Of a stretch of 12,331 nucleotides of DNA, positions 1 through 6,921 are shown in pieces. Origin of the DNA: an uncultured Oscillospiraceae bacterium (GTDB taxonomy: Bacteria > Bacillota > Clostridia > Oscillospirales > Oscillospiraceae); NCBI GenBank assembly GCA_944385305.1, contig CALWWS010000017.1, positions 1 to 12,331 on the forward strand, written 5' to 3'. A program made the translations under genes and the position numbers. The notes beneath the pieces are model-generated. The model was not told the DNA's origin, ran no database searches, and saw only the letters and a list, made by a program, of their open reading frames with translations. Numbering within the stretch: the stretch's first letter is position 1; the number at the start of each line of letters is the position of its first letter.

Positions 1-68
1 ATGCACCCTTCCTGTTACGATCACCATAAATTAATTTTGGTAATAATTTGTTATTTGTGAGGTACACG

Positions 69-698
69 ATGAATCACCGTCTCTCTCTCCTGGCTGTCCC
101 CGCCCTGTCGGCCGCCCTGCTTCTGGGAGCCTGCGGCGGCGCGCCCGCCGCCTCCCCTGCCGCCACACCCACACCTACCCCGTCGCCCTCCCCCAGCGCC
201 TCCCCCCTTCCCTCCCAGTCCGCCCCGGCGGAGGAAACGGCGGGCATTCTCAGCAGCTTCTCCACCGTGGACCTGGATGGCAACGAGGTAGACGAGAGCC
301 TGCTGGAGGACTACACCCTCACCATGGTCAACGTGTGGGCCACCTTCTGCTCCCCCTGTCTGGGGGAGATGCCCGATCTGGGCGAGCTTGCGGAGGAGTA
401 CGCCGATCAGGGGGTGCGTATCGTGGGTCTGGTCACCGACGTGCTCAACTCCGACGGTACCTACAGCGAGGAGCAGCTGGACACCGCCCGGGAGATCGTC
501 TCGGCCACCGGGGCGGACTACCTGCACATTCTCCCCTCGGAGGACCTCTACGGCCTGCTCGCCCAGATGCCCTACGTACCCACCACCTTCTTTGTGGACA
601 GCCAGGGCAGGCAGGTGAGCACCGGCTATCAGGGGGCCAAGGACAAGGAGGGCTGGATCGCCGCCATTGACCAGGCCCTGGCCGAGGTGGAGCAGTGA
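69..698 (+). CDS. TlpA-like thioredoxin-fold lipoprotein (thiol-disulfide oxidoreductase)
   Basis: Predicted membrane-anchored, extracytoplasmic thiol/disulfide oxidoreductase of 209 residues. The ATG at 69 is preferred over an in-frame upstream start at 48 because it has the GAGG-type ribosome site (59-62) and gives a clean signal peptide: basic MNHR, a hydrophobic core, then lipobox LGAC with Cys22 as the lipidated residue. Residues 25-55 are a low-complexity Pro/Ser/Thr/Ala linker, as in many cell-wall-spanning lipoproteins. The thioredoxin fold follows: WATFCSPC carries the redox pair Cys94/Cys97, and YVPTTFF carries the expected cis-proline (Pro171). The active site fits the TlpA/ResA class. 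It overlaps the next gene by 4 nt (GTGA), so it heads an operon with a CXXC mini-protein and an iron-sulfur membrane protein, which are likely redox partners. The substrate is not evident. The AT-rich stretch 1-68 presumably holds the promoter, but no confident -35/-10 pair is seen. Confidence 0.9.
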   Translation: MNHRLSLLAVPALSAALLLGACGGAPAASPAATPTPTPSPSPSASPLPSQSAPAEETAGILSSFSTVDLDGNEVDESLLEDYTLTMVNVWATFCSPCLGEMPDLGELAEEYADQGVRIVGLVTDVLNSDGTYSEEQLDTAREIVSATGADYLHILPSEDLYGLLAQMPYVPTTFFVDSQGRQVSTGYQGAKDKEGWIAAIDQALAEVEQ

Positions 699-841
699 GG
701 GCCCTGGGCCGCCGCTGGCCGGCGCTTATCGCCCTGGCCGCGGGCGGGGCGCTGCTGGGCGTGGGTCTGTGGCAGGGGGAGCACCAGGTGGTGCTGCGCA
801 AGGTGATAACCATCTGCATGGAGTGCATCGGCCTTGGGTAG
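695..841 (+). CDS. CD1871A-family CXXC motif-containing small membrane protein
   Basis: A 48-residue gene. It starts with GTG at 695, overlapping the upstream stop (GTGA), behind a GAGGTGG ribosome site at 684-690, and ends with TAG at 839-841. The protein has a basic N-terminus (MRALGRRWP), one transmembrane segment (about residues 10-26) and a short tail ending in ICMECIGLG, which contains the CXXC pair. This shape (about 45-50 residues, one TM segment, C-terminal C-x2-C-I-G) matches my recollection of the CD1871A family first named in Clostridioides difficile. By the positive-inside rule the CXXC lies outside the membrane, on the same side as the thioredoxin domain of the upstream gene. 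The inferred role is a thiol relay between the iron-sulfur membrane protein and the lipoprotein; a structural subunit role is also possible. It overlaps the next start by 8 nt, implying translational coupling and roughly fixed stoichiometry. Confidence 0.85.
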   Translation: MRALGRRWPALIALAAGGALLGVGLWQGEHQVVLRKVITICMECIGLG

Positions 842-1712
842 GCCTGGGAGCAGGCGGGGACTGCGCACCTGGGTGCAGATCGCCTTTGCCGCCGTGACCA
901 ACGGCTACGCCGCCGGCTTTGCCCGGGGCACCATTTTCCAGGGAAAGAGCAAGGTAATCTGCCTGCCCGGGCTCAACTGCTACTCCTGCCCCGGCGCCCT
1001 GGGGGCCTGCCCCATCGGCGCTTTCCAGGCCGTGCTGGCCGACCGCAACCATAAATTCGCCTTCTACGCGGCGGGCTTTCTCATTCTGGTGGGGGCGGTG
1101 CTGGGCCGGTTTGTGTGCGGGTGGCTGTGTCCCTTCGGCCTGGTGCAGGATCTGATCTACCGCATCCCCTTTGTGAAAAAGCTGCGCCGCCTGCCGGGGG
1201 AGCGGGGGCTGCGCCTGCTGAAATACGTGATTCTTGTGGGCTTTGTTATTCTCCTGCCCATGACGGTGCTGGACATTGTGGGCCAGGGCCAGCCCTGGTT
1301 CTGCAAGTATATCTGCCCCTCAGGCACCCTGCTGGGCGGCCTGCCCCTCATTGCCGCAAGCCCTGCGCTCCAGAGCGCGCTTGGGGGGCTGTTTGCCTGG
1401 AAGGTGGGAATTCTGGCCGTTCTGCTGGCCCTCAGCCTGCTGGTGTACCGCCCCTTCTGCCGCTACCTGTGCCCCCTGGGGGCGGTCTACGGCCTGTTCA
1501 ACCCTATCTCCCTGTACCGCTATCGGGTAGACGCCCATAAGTGCACCGGCTGCGGCGCCTGCCAAAAGGCCTGCAAGCTGGATATCCCGGTGCACAAAAC
1601 CCCCAACGCCGCGCTGTGCATCCGCTGCGGCGGGTGCAAGGACGCCTGTCCCACCGGGGCCATCCGCAGCGGCTTTAGATGGGAGACGGGGGAAAAGCTC
1701 CAAAATACCTGA
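834..1712 (+). CDS. Polytopic 4Fe-4S binding membrane protein (NapH/YccM-like)
   Basis: 292-residue membrane protein with many cysteines, expected to carry electrons through or along the membrane. In order: an N-terminal TM segment, a Cys cluster at 43, 49, 52 and 59 (CLPGLNC, then SCPGALGACP), three C-x3-CP motifs (CGWLCP 95-100, CKYICP 157-162, CRYLCP 209-214) between further TM segments, and a C-terminal bacterial ferredoxin domain. That domain has two complete 4Fe-4S motifs, Cys237/240/243/247 and Cys262/265/268/272. This is the NapH/MauN/YccM type of ferredoxin-like quinol or electron-transfer protein. The start is TTG at 834 inside the upstream gene, with GGAG about 10 nt ahead; a GTG at 873 is the alternative, but it would remove the basic residues before TM1. 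Predicted donor: cytosolic ferredoxin or flavodoxin. Predicted acceptor: the co-encoded CXXC and thioredoxin proteins. The partners are inference. Confidence 0.88.
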   Translation: MGRPGSRRGLRTWVQIAFAAVTNGYAAGFARGTIFQGKSKVICLPGLNCYSCPGALGACPIGAFQAVLADRNHKFAFYAAGFLILVGAVLGRFVCGWLCPFGLVQDLIYRIPFVKKLRRLPGERGLRLLKYVILVGFVILLPMTVLDIVGQGQPWFCKYICPSGTLLGGLPLIAASPALQSALGGLFAWKVGILAVLLALSLLVYRPFCRYLCPLGAVYGLFNPISLYRYRVDAHKCTGCGACQKACKLDIPVHKTPNAALCIRCGGCKDACPTGAIRSGFRWETGEKLQNT

Positions 1713-1730
1713 CGGAAGGGAGTGGCTCTC

Positions 1731-3214
<1,484 letters not shown>

Positions 3215-3215
<1 letters not shown>

Positions 3216-3242
3216 CCAACGGAGAAAACGGCACATATACTA
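3215..3242 (+). promoter_or_regulatory. Putative sigma-K/sigma-E-type sporulation promoter
   Basis: CATATACTA at 3234-3242 matches the mother-cell -10 pattern CATA-N3-TA exactly. An AC dinucleotide at 3215-3216 lies 17 nt upstream, as in the sigma-K -35 (AC-N16/17-CATA-N3-TA). The predicted transcript would start near 3249 and reach the cysteine-rich gene after a leader of about 43 nt. The -35 of sigma-K is too short to be specific, so the -10 carries most of the evidence. Sigma-E recognition is possible too. Confidence 0.55.
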
Positions 3243-3248
3243 CCCTGT

Positions 3249-3265
3249 GAGGGCGCCTCGCCCTC
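3249..3265 (+). other. Stem-loop at the predicted 5' end of the cysteine-rich gene mRNA
   Basis: GAGGGCG and CGCCCTC form a perfect 7-bp stem with a CCT loop and no T-run, so it is not an intrinsic terminator. It coincides with the transcription start predicted from the sporulation-type promoter just upstream. A hairpin at the extreme 5' end could stabilise the message; that role is inferred. Confidence 0.4.
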
Positions 3266-3291
3266 CGCAATCTGATTGGGGGTACTTCAAT

Positions 3292-3540
3292 ATGTGCTGT
3301 AATCGCTGTCAGTGCTGCACCTTCCGCTCCTGCTGCTGCGGCTGCAACGGAACGGGCAGCGGTGGTATCACCACCCTTCCCTCCTTCCCCGCCCTGTCCG
3401 GGCTGAGCGGCCTGACCGGGATCTCCTCCGGCTCTGCCGCGGAGAACACCCGCTGGCCTGTGTATATCTCCGTTCCCGCTTTCCTCTGGGACACCTCCGA
3501 GGACACCGGCTCCTCGAGCTGCGGGTGCAGCTGCCGCTGA
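3292..3540 (+). CDS. Small cysteine-rich protein, candidate spore coat/crust component
   Basis: 82-residue protein not recognised as a named family. Twelve cysteines sit at the two ends: nine within residues 2-18 (MCCNRCQCC, then CCCGC) and three in the C-terminal CGCSC. Between lies a Gly/Ser/Thr/Leu-rich stretch (residues 19-50) and a more ordinary segment (WPVYISVPAFLWDT). There is no signal peptide or TM segment. ATG at 3292 follows GGGGGT (3278-3283) with 8 nt spacing. The upstream sigma-K-type promoter and the convergent sigK gene suggest late mother-cell expression, and dense terminal cysteines fit disulfide- or metal-linked assembly, as in cysteine-rich coat or exosporium proteins such as CotY/CotZ or CdeC (analogy only, no clear homology seen). 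Alternatives are a metal-binding storage protein or a modified peptide. The reading frame is real in the sense of start, ribosome site and composition; the function is inference. Confidence 0.72.
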   Translation: MCCNRCQCCTFRSCCCGCNGTGSGGITTLPSFPALSGLSGLTGISSGSAAENTRWPVYISVPAFLWDTSEDTGSSSCGCSCR

Positions 3541-3548
3541 CCGCCTGC

Positions 3549-3568
3549 GCCGCCCCAACCGGGGCGGC
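3549..3568 (+). other. GC-rich hairpin after the cysteine-rich gene
   Basis: GCCGCCCC and GGGGCGGC form an 8-bp stem with an AACC loop, 8 nt after the stop codon. There is no following T-run, so by itself it is not a convincing intrinsic terminator. It may protect the 3' end or act with the stronger hairpin about 30 nt further on. Confidence 0.4.
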
Positions 3569-3597
3569 TACTTAGGAGAAAATGCCCCCCAATGACC

Positions 3598-3632
3598 AAC
3601 GGGCCCGCCGCTTTCGCGGCGGGCCCGTTTTC
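3598..3632. terminator. Shared intrinsic terminator between convergent genes
   Basis: A 14-bp perfect stem (AACGGGCCCGCCGC at 3598-3611, pairing with 3616-3629) with a TTTC/GAAA tetraloop. On the plus strand it is followed by GTTTTCATT, ending the cysteine-rich gene. On the minus strand it starts right after the sigK stop codon, with a weaker T-tract (GTTGGTCATT). Best read as bidirectional, stronger on the plus strand. Confidence 0.8.
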
Positions 3633-4320
3633 ATTCTCCCTTTTCCATGGCCTGCTCCAGCTTCTTCAGCGCCTTTTTCTCAATTCTGGAGACATAGGAT
3701 CGGCTGATTCCGCAGCGGGCGGCGATCTCCCGCTGAGTGAGGGGCTGGCAGTTATTCAGACCGTAGCGCAGGGTAATAATCATGGCCTCTCGCTGGTCCA
3801 GGCAGCGGGCGACGCAGCGGCGCACCCTGGCGCAGGCGTCCCGGGTATCCAGCTCCTCCAGCATGTTGTCGTCCACCCGGATCACGTCCATCAGGGACAG
3901 AGCGTTCCCCTCCCCCTCCCCGTCAATGGAGTCGGAGAGGGACACCTCCCCCTGCAGGCGGCGCTGTGCCCGGAAATACATGAGGATCTCGTTTTCAATG
4001 CATCGCGAGGCATAGGTGGCAAGGCGCACATTCTTATCCGGCCGAAAGGTGGAGATCCCCTTGATAAGCCCGATGGTACCGATGGAGATCAGATCGTCCT
4101 GATCCCCGGTTTGGGTATAATATTTGTTAATAATGTGGGCCACCAGGCGCAGATTGTGCTCGATGAGGGCGTTGCGGGCCTCCATGTCCCCCCGGGCCAG
4201 GCGCTCCAGATACTGCCGCTCCTCCTCCGCCCGCAGGGGGCGGGGAAAGGACCCGCCCCCCGACAGGCGCAGGGTGAAGAACAGGCTGTTCATCATCAGT
4301 ACAAGCCAAGCAGTGAGCAC
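3631..4320 (-). CDS. sigK: RNA polymerase sporulation sigma factor SigK
   Basis: Late mother-cell sigma factor of 229 residues. GTG at 4320-4318 is chosen because GGAGGT lies 7 nt upstream and the resulting N-terminus (MLTAWLVLMMNSLFF) matches the hydrophobic pro-sequence of pro-sigma-K. A longer frame from 4383 has no ribosome site. After the pro-sequence comes FPRPL, which aligns with FPQPL of B. subtilis SigK. Region 2 follows with NLRLVAHI, DLISIGTIGLIKGI and the -10 reading helix LATYASRCIENEILMYFRA. Region 4 has LTQREIAARCGISRSYVSRIEKKALKKL. The NLRLVAHI and SRSYVSRIEK wording favours SigK over SigE (SigE has LVVYIARKF and SQSYISRLEK). The gene is uninterrupted; no skin-like element is present. 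The pro-sequence implies membrane tethering and activation by proteolysis. No convincing sigma-E promoter was found in the upstream 4321-4587 interval. Confidence 0.93.
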   Translation of the reverse strand: MLTAWLVLMMNSLFFTLRLSGGGSFPRPLRAEEERQYLERLARGDMEARNALIEHNLRLVAHIINKYYTQTGDQDDLISIGTIGLIKGISTFRPDKNVRLATYASRCIENEILMYFRAQRRLQGEVSLSDSIDGEGEGNALSLMDVIRVDDNMLEELDTRDACARVRRCVARCLDQREAMIITLRYGLNNCQPLTQREIAARCGISRSYVSRIEKKALKKLEQAMEKGE

Positions 4321-4425
4321 AGGCGACACCTCCGTTTTTTCTACCCTATTCCTCCCCCGCCTGTCTCTATTCCCCCATTGCACGGTTCTCCCGCAGTGCA
4401 GTCCAGCTGATTGTGAAAGCCTTGA

Positions 4426-4477
4426 CGAAAATGAACGAAATCCTGCATTTCAATTTATCCGAAATGTCGAAAATGAA
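4426..4477 (+). repeat. Direct repeat CGAAAATGAA, two copies 42 bp apart
   Basis: The identical 10-mer CGAAAATGAA occurs at 4426-4435 and 4468-4477, start-to-start distance 42 bp, about four helical turns. Both lie in the divergent intergenic region upstream of the phosphate transporter promoter. Possible binding sites for a regulator of nptA-like expression or of sigK. They do not resemble the TTAACA-type PhoP box. Functional meaning unproven. Confidence 0.35.
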
Positions 4478-4486
4478 AAACCCCCA

Positions 4487-4515
4487 CCCGGGGCATTTAC
4501 GAAACTCCCCCGGGG
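4487..4515 (+). promoter_or_regulatory. Paired CCCGGG palindromes flanking a -35 element
   Basis: CCCGGGG (4487-4493) and CCCCCGGGG (4507-4515) are two short palindromic cores whose centres are 22 bp apart, about two helical turns, with the -35 hexamer of the downstream promoter between them. The arrangement would suit a dimeric operator or, as RNA or single-stranded DNA, a hairpin. No family is assigned. Confidence 0.3.
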
Positions 4516-4524
4516 ATCTATAAT
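4496..4524 (+). promoter_or_regulatory. Sigma-A promoter of the Na+/phosphate transporter gene
   Basis: -35 TTTACG (4496-4501, 4 of 6 matches to TTGACA), a 17-nt spacer, and a perfect -10 TATAAT (4519-4524). The expected start of transcription is near 4531, giving a leader of about 57 nt before the GTG start codon. Confidence 0.7.
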
Positions 4525-4587
4525 TATCGTGGTTATGTATGGGTTAAAACGTGAATTTGACAAGGATGTCAGATTGGGAGGAACGTT

Positions 4588-6369
4588 GTGAGTATTGCGA
4601 ATATCGTCGCCGTCATGGGCGCGGTGGCCACCTTCCTGTTCGGAATGTCCACCATGACCGATGGTCTGGAAAAGCTGTCCAGCGGTCGCCTGGAGAATAT
4701 TCTGGAGCGGCTTACCAGCAACGTGTTCAAGGGCGTCCTCCTGGGCGCGGTGGTCACCGGCCTGATTCAGAGCTCAGCGGCCACCACGGTCATGTGCGTG
4801 GGCTTTGTCAATGCGGGCATCATGCGCCTGCAGCAGACGGTGGGCATTATCATGGGCGCCAACATCGGTACCACGGTCACCGCCCAGCTGCTCCGGTTGG
4901 GAGATATCTCGTCAGACAATGTACTGATGCTCTTCCTCAAGCCCTCTTTTTTGGGTCCCATTCTGGCAGTTATCGGCATCATCTTCTATATGTTCATCCG
5001 GGGCGGCCACAAAAAAACGGTGGGCCAGATTGTGCTGGGCCTGGGCCTGCTGTTTATCGGCATGAATACCATGTCCACCGCAGTTGCCCCCCTCCAGGAT
5101 ATCCCGGAGTTTCAGTCCATCTTCACCGCCTTTGCCAATCCCATTATCGGCGTGGCGGTGGGTGCGGCGGTCACCGCCATTTTGCAGAGCTCTTCGGCCT
5201 CCATGGGTATCCTCCAGGCCATCAGCTCCACCGGGGTGGTCACCTTCCACATCGCCATCCCCCTGATCATGGGACAGAACATCGGCACCTGCATCACTGC
5301 CCTCATCTCCAGCGTGGGCGCCTCCAAAAACGCCAAGCGCACCGCCATGATCCACCTGTTCTTCAATATCATCGGCACCATCTTCTTCCTGCTGGTACTC
5401 TACGGCGGCAACGCTCTGTTCCGCTTCCCCTTCTGGGGCTCTGTGATGAATATGGGCAGCATCGCCAACCTTCACCTGCTCTTCAACCTGGCCTGTACCG
5501 CCTTACTGCTCCCCTTCCACAAGCAGCTGGTGCGCCTGGTGGAGCTGGTGGTGCCCGGCGACGGAGAGGAGCGGGAGCTGTCCGTGCTGGACGAGCGCTT
5601 CCTCACCTCCCCCTCCCTGGCCCTGGAGAAGGCCCACGAGGCGGTGGCCCAGATGGGCGAGTTTGCCCGGGAAAACTACCAGCTGTCCGTGGAGCTTATC
5701 AATCAGTTTGACGCCAAGAAGCTGGAGCGGCTCAACGAAACCGAGACGGCGCTGGACAAGCTGGAGGGCATGCTGGATAACTACCTGGTAAAGCTTACTG
5801 ACCGCGCCCTCACTGCTGAGGAGAGCACCAAAGTCTCCGAGCTGCTGCACACCCTGTCCGATTTTGAGCGCATCGGTGACTACGCCGTCAACGTCTCCGA
5901 GAGCGCCGCCGTACTCCACAACCGTGGAATCTGCTTCTCCGCCCAGGCCAAGGAGGAGCTGGCCTGCCTCACCGGCGCGGTGGGCGAGACCCTGGAGAAG
6001 ACCCTGGCCTGCTACCACACCCACCAGCGCTCCACCGCCGTACAGGTGGAGCCTCTGGAGGAGGTGGTGGACATGATCGCCGCCGACCTGAAAAACCGCC
6101 ACATCGAGCGCCTCAAGACCAGCGAGTGCACCATCGAGCTGGGCACCCAGTTCCTGGAGCTGCTGATCAACCTGGAGCGCATCTCCGACCACTGCTCCAA
6201 TGTGGCCCTGCGCATTGTCCGGCTGACCTCCTCCAAGGATGACATTGTGCGCATCGACTCCCACGCCTACATGCGGGAGCTCCACCACGGCTCCGACAAG
6301 GAGTTTGCCCAGTACTTCTCCCAGTACAGCGACAAGTACTACGCCCCCATCCGCCAGGAGGAGGAGTGA
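4588..6369 (+). CDS. Na+/phosphate cotransporter family protein with C-terminal PhoU domain
   Basis: 593-residue inner-membrane protein. The first half (about 1-310) is a type II Na+/Pi cotransporter core made of two related repeats, each with its signature: QSSAATT at 61-67 and QSSSAS from 200, embedded in many TM helices. Residues from about 335 to 585 form a cytosolic helical PhoU-like domain with two copies of the PhoU motif, DFERIGD (425) and NLERISD (528). In such fusions the PhoU part is thought to gate or sense phosphate traffic. Length and order are those of the widespread bacterial NptA/YjbB-like plus PhoU proteins. The start is GTG at 4588 with GGGAGG 6 nt upstream. The gene is monocistronic, bounded by its own promoter and terminator. 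Substrate specificity for phosphate, and sodium coupling, are inferred from the family. Confidence 0.93.
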   Translation: MSIANIVAVMGAVATFLFGMSTMTDGLEKLSSGRLENILERLTSNVFKGVLLGAVVTGLIQSSAATTVMCVGFVNAGIMRLQQTVGIIMGANIGTTVTAQLLRLGDISSDNVLMLFLKPSFLGPILAVIGIIFYMFIRGGHKKTVGQIVLGLGLLFIGMNTMSTAVAPLQDIPEFQSIFTAFANPIIGVAVGAAVTAILQSSSASMGILQAISSTGVVTFHIAIPLIMGQNIGTCITALISSVGASKNAKRTAMIHLFFNIIGTIFFLLVLYGGNALFRFPFWGSVMNMGSIANLHLLFNLACTALLLPFHKQLVRLVELVVPGDGEERELSVLDERFLTSPSLALEKAHEAVAQMGEFARENYQLSVELINQFDAKKLERLNETETALDKLEGMLDNYLVKLTDRALTAEESTKVSELLHTLSDFERIGDYAVNVSESAAVLHNRGICFSAQAKEELACLTGAVGETLEKTLACYHTHQRSTAVQVEPLEEVVDMIAADLKNRHIERLKTSECTIELGTQFLELLINLERISDHCSNVALRIVRLTSSKDDIVRIDSHAYMRELHHGSDKEFAQYFSQYSDKYYAPIRQEEE

Positions 6370-6397
6370 GCTTCTCCCCTTCTCTCCCGTCCAATCC

Positions 6398-6430
6398 GCG
6401 GCGCGACCAGTTTGGCCGCGCCGCTTTTTT
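6398..6430 (+). terminator. Intrinsic terminator of the Na+/phosphate transporter gene
   Basis: GCGGCGCGACCA (6398-6409) pairs with TGGCCGCGCCGC (6413-6424) with one A-C mismatch and a 3-nt loop, followed directly by TTTTTT (6425-6430). It lies 28 nt after the stop codon. Confidence 0.92.
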
Positions 6431-6472
6431 CTCTCTTCCGGAAGGGTGCGTTTGCTGTCACCGCTTTGTAAC

Positions 6473-6501
6473 TTGACTTTCTTTTACTTCACTTGTAGTA
6501 T
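6473..6501 (+). promoter_or_regulatory. Sigma-A promoter of the BlaI/M56 operon
   Basis: -35 TTGACT (6473-6478), a 17-nt spacer, and -10 TAGTAT (6496-6501). The -10 lies within the first operator dyad, so repressor binding would block polymerase directly. Predicted start of transcription is near 6508, between the two operators. Confidence 0.65.
6485..6500 (+). promoter_or_regulatory. BlaI/MecI-type operator 1
   Basis: TACTTCA-CT-TGTAGTA, an inverted repeat matching the TACTACA/TGTAGTA half-sites known for BlaI/MecI repressors, with one imperfect half. It overlaps the spacer and -10 of the operon promoter. Confidence 0.75.
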
Positions 6502-6515
6502 GTAGATAGATAAAG

Positions 6516-6531
6516 TACTACATTTGAAGTA
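6516..6531 (+). promoter_or_regulatory. BlaI/MecI-type operator 2
   Basis: TACTACA-TT-TGAAGTA. Apart from the 2-nt spacer it is the exact reverse complement of operator 1. Its centre is 31 bp from that of operator 1, about three helical turns, so two repressor dimers could bind on the same face. It lies just upstream of the blaI-like ribosome site. Confidence 0.75.
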
Positions 6532-6546
6532 GAAGGAGGGATGGGT

Positions 6547-6921
6547 ATGAAACGACTGCCGGACACCGAGCTGGAGGTAATGAAGGCCCTCTGGGCCAAG
6601 GGGGAGGCTGCCGCCCGCTCCGAGCTGGAGGAGGCGCTGCGGGATCGGGGCTGGGCCACCAACACAGTCAACACCTACCTGGCCCGACTGTGCGAGAAGG
6701 GCTTTGTGTCCTGCGAAAAGCGGGGCAAGGCCAACTGGTACACCCCTCTGGTGTCCCAGGAGGACTATCTCCAGTTTGAGAGCAGCACCGTGCTGGACAA
6801 GGTATTCGGCCGCTCTCTGAAGCGCTTTGTGGCCTCTCTGGCCCAGGGAGACGGTCTGGATGACGCCCAGGTGGCGGAGCTTCAGAACTACCTGGACGAG
6901 CTGAAGGAGGGACGGAAATGA
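6547..6921 (+). CDS. BlaI/MecI/CopY family transcriptional repressor
   Basis: 124-residue winged-helix repressor expected to bind the two dyads upstream of its own gene. The N-terminal domain (about 1-72) begins LPDTELEVMKALWAKG, typical of the family, followed by the recognition region NTVNTYLARLCEKGFVSCEKRGKANWY. The C-terminal helices (about 80-124) form the dimerisation part. ATG at 6547 is preferred to ATG at 6541 because AAGGAGG (6533-6539) is 7 nt from the former and 1 nt from the latter. In S. aureus BlaI the scissile bond is Asn-Phe in the C-terminal domain; the aligned residues here appear to be Ser-Leu (VASLAQ), so the cleavage site, if any, differs. The stop overlaps the next start (ATGA), placing the repressor in one operon with an M56 protease and two sensor-like proteins. 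Confidence 0.93.
   Translation: MKRLPDTELEVMKALWAKGEAAARSELEEALRDRGWATNTVNTYLARLCEKGFVSCEKRGKANWYTPLVSQEDYLQFESSTVLDKVFGRSLKRFVASLAQGDGLDDAQVAELQNYLDELKEGRK

Noticed and set aside
3583..3690. ATG after AGGAG downstream of the cysteine-rich gene (start MPPNDQ...)
   Set aside because: The frame runs through the terminator hairpin and into the antisense of sigK, and the ribosome-site spacing is only 3 nt.
4532..4545. CATACATA on the minus strand as a sigma-E -10 for sigK
   Set aside because: It lies more than 200 nt upstream of the sigK start, inside the leader of the opposite gene, and no matching -35 is present.
4557..4562. TTGACA just before the Na+/phosphate transporter gene as a second promoter
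   Set aside because: No -10 lies at 16-18 nt, and the start point would fall inside the coding region.
4543..4562. TTAAAA/TTGACA pair as a PhoP box
   Set aside because: Poor match to TTAACA repeats, only two imperfect units, and placed downstream of the mapped-looking TATAAT.
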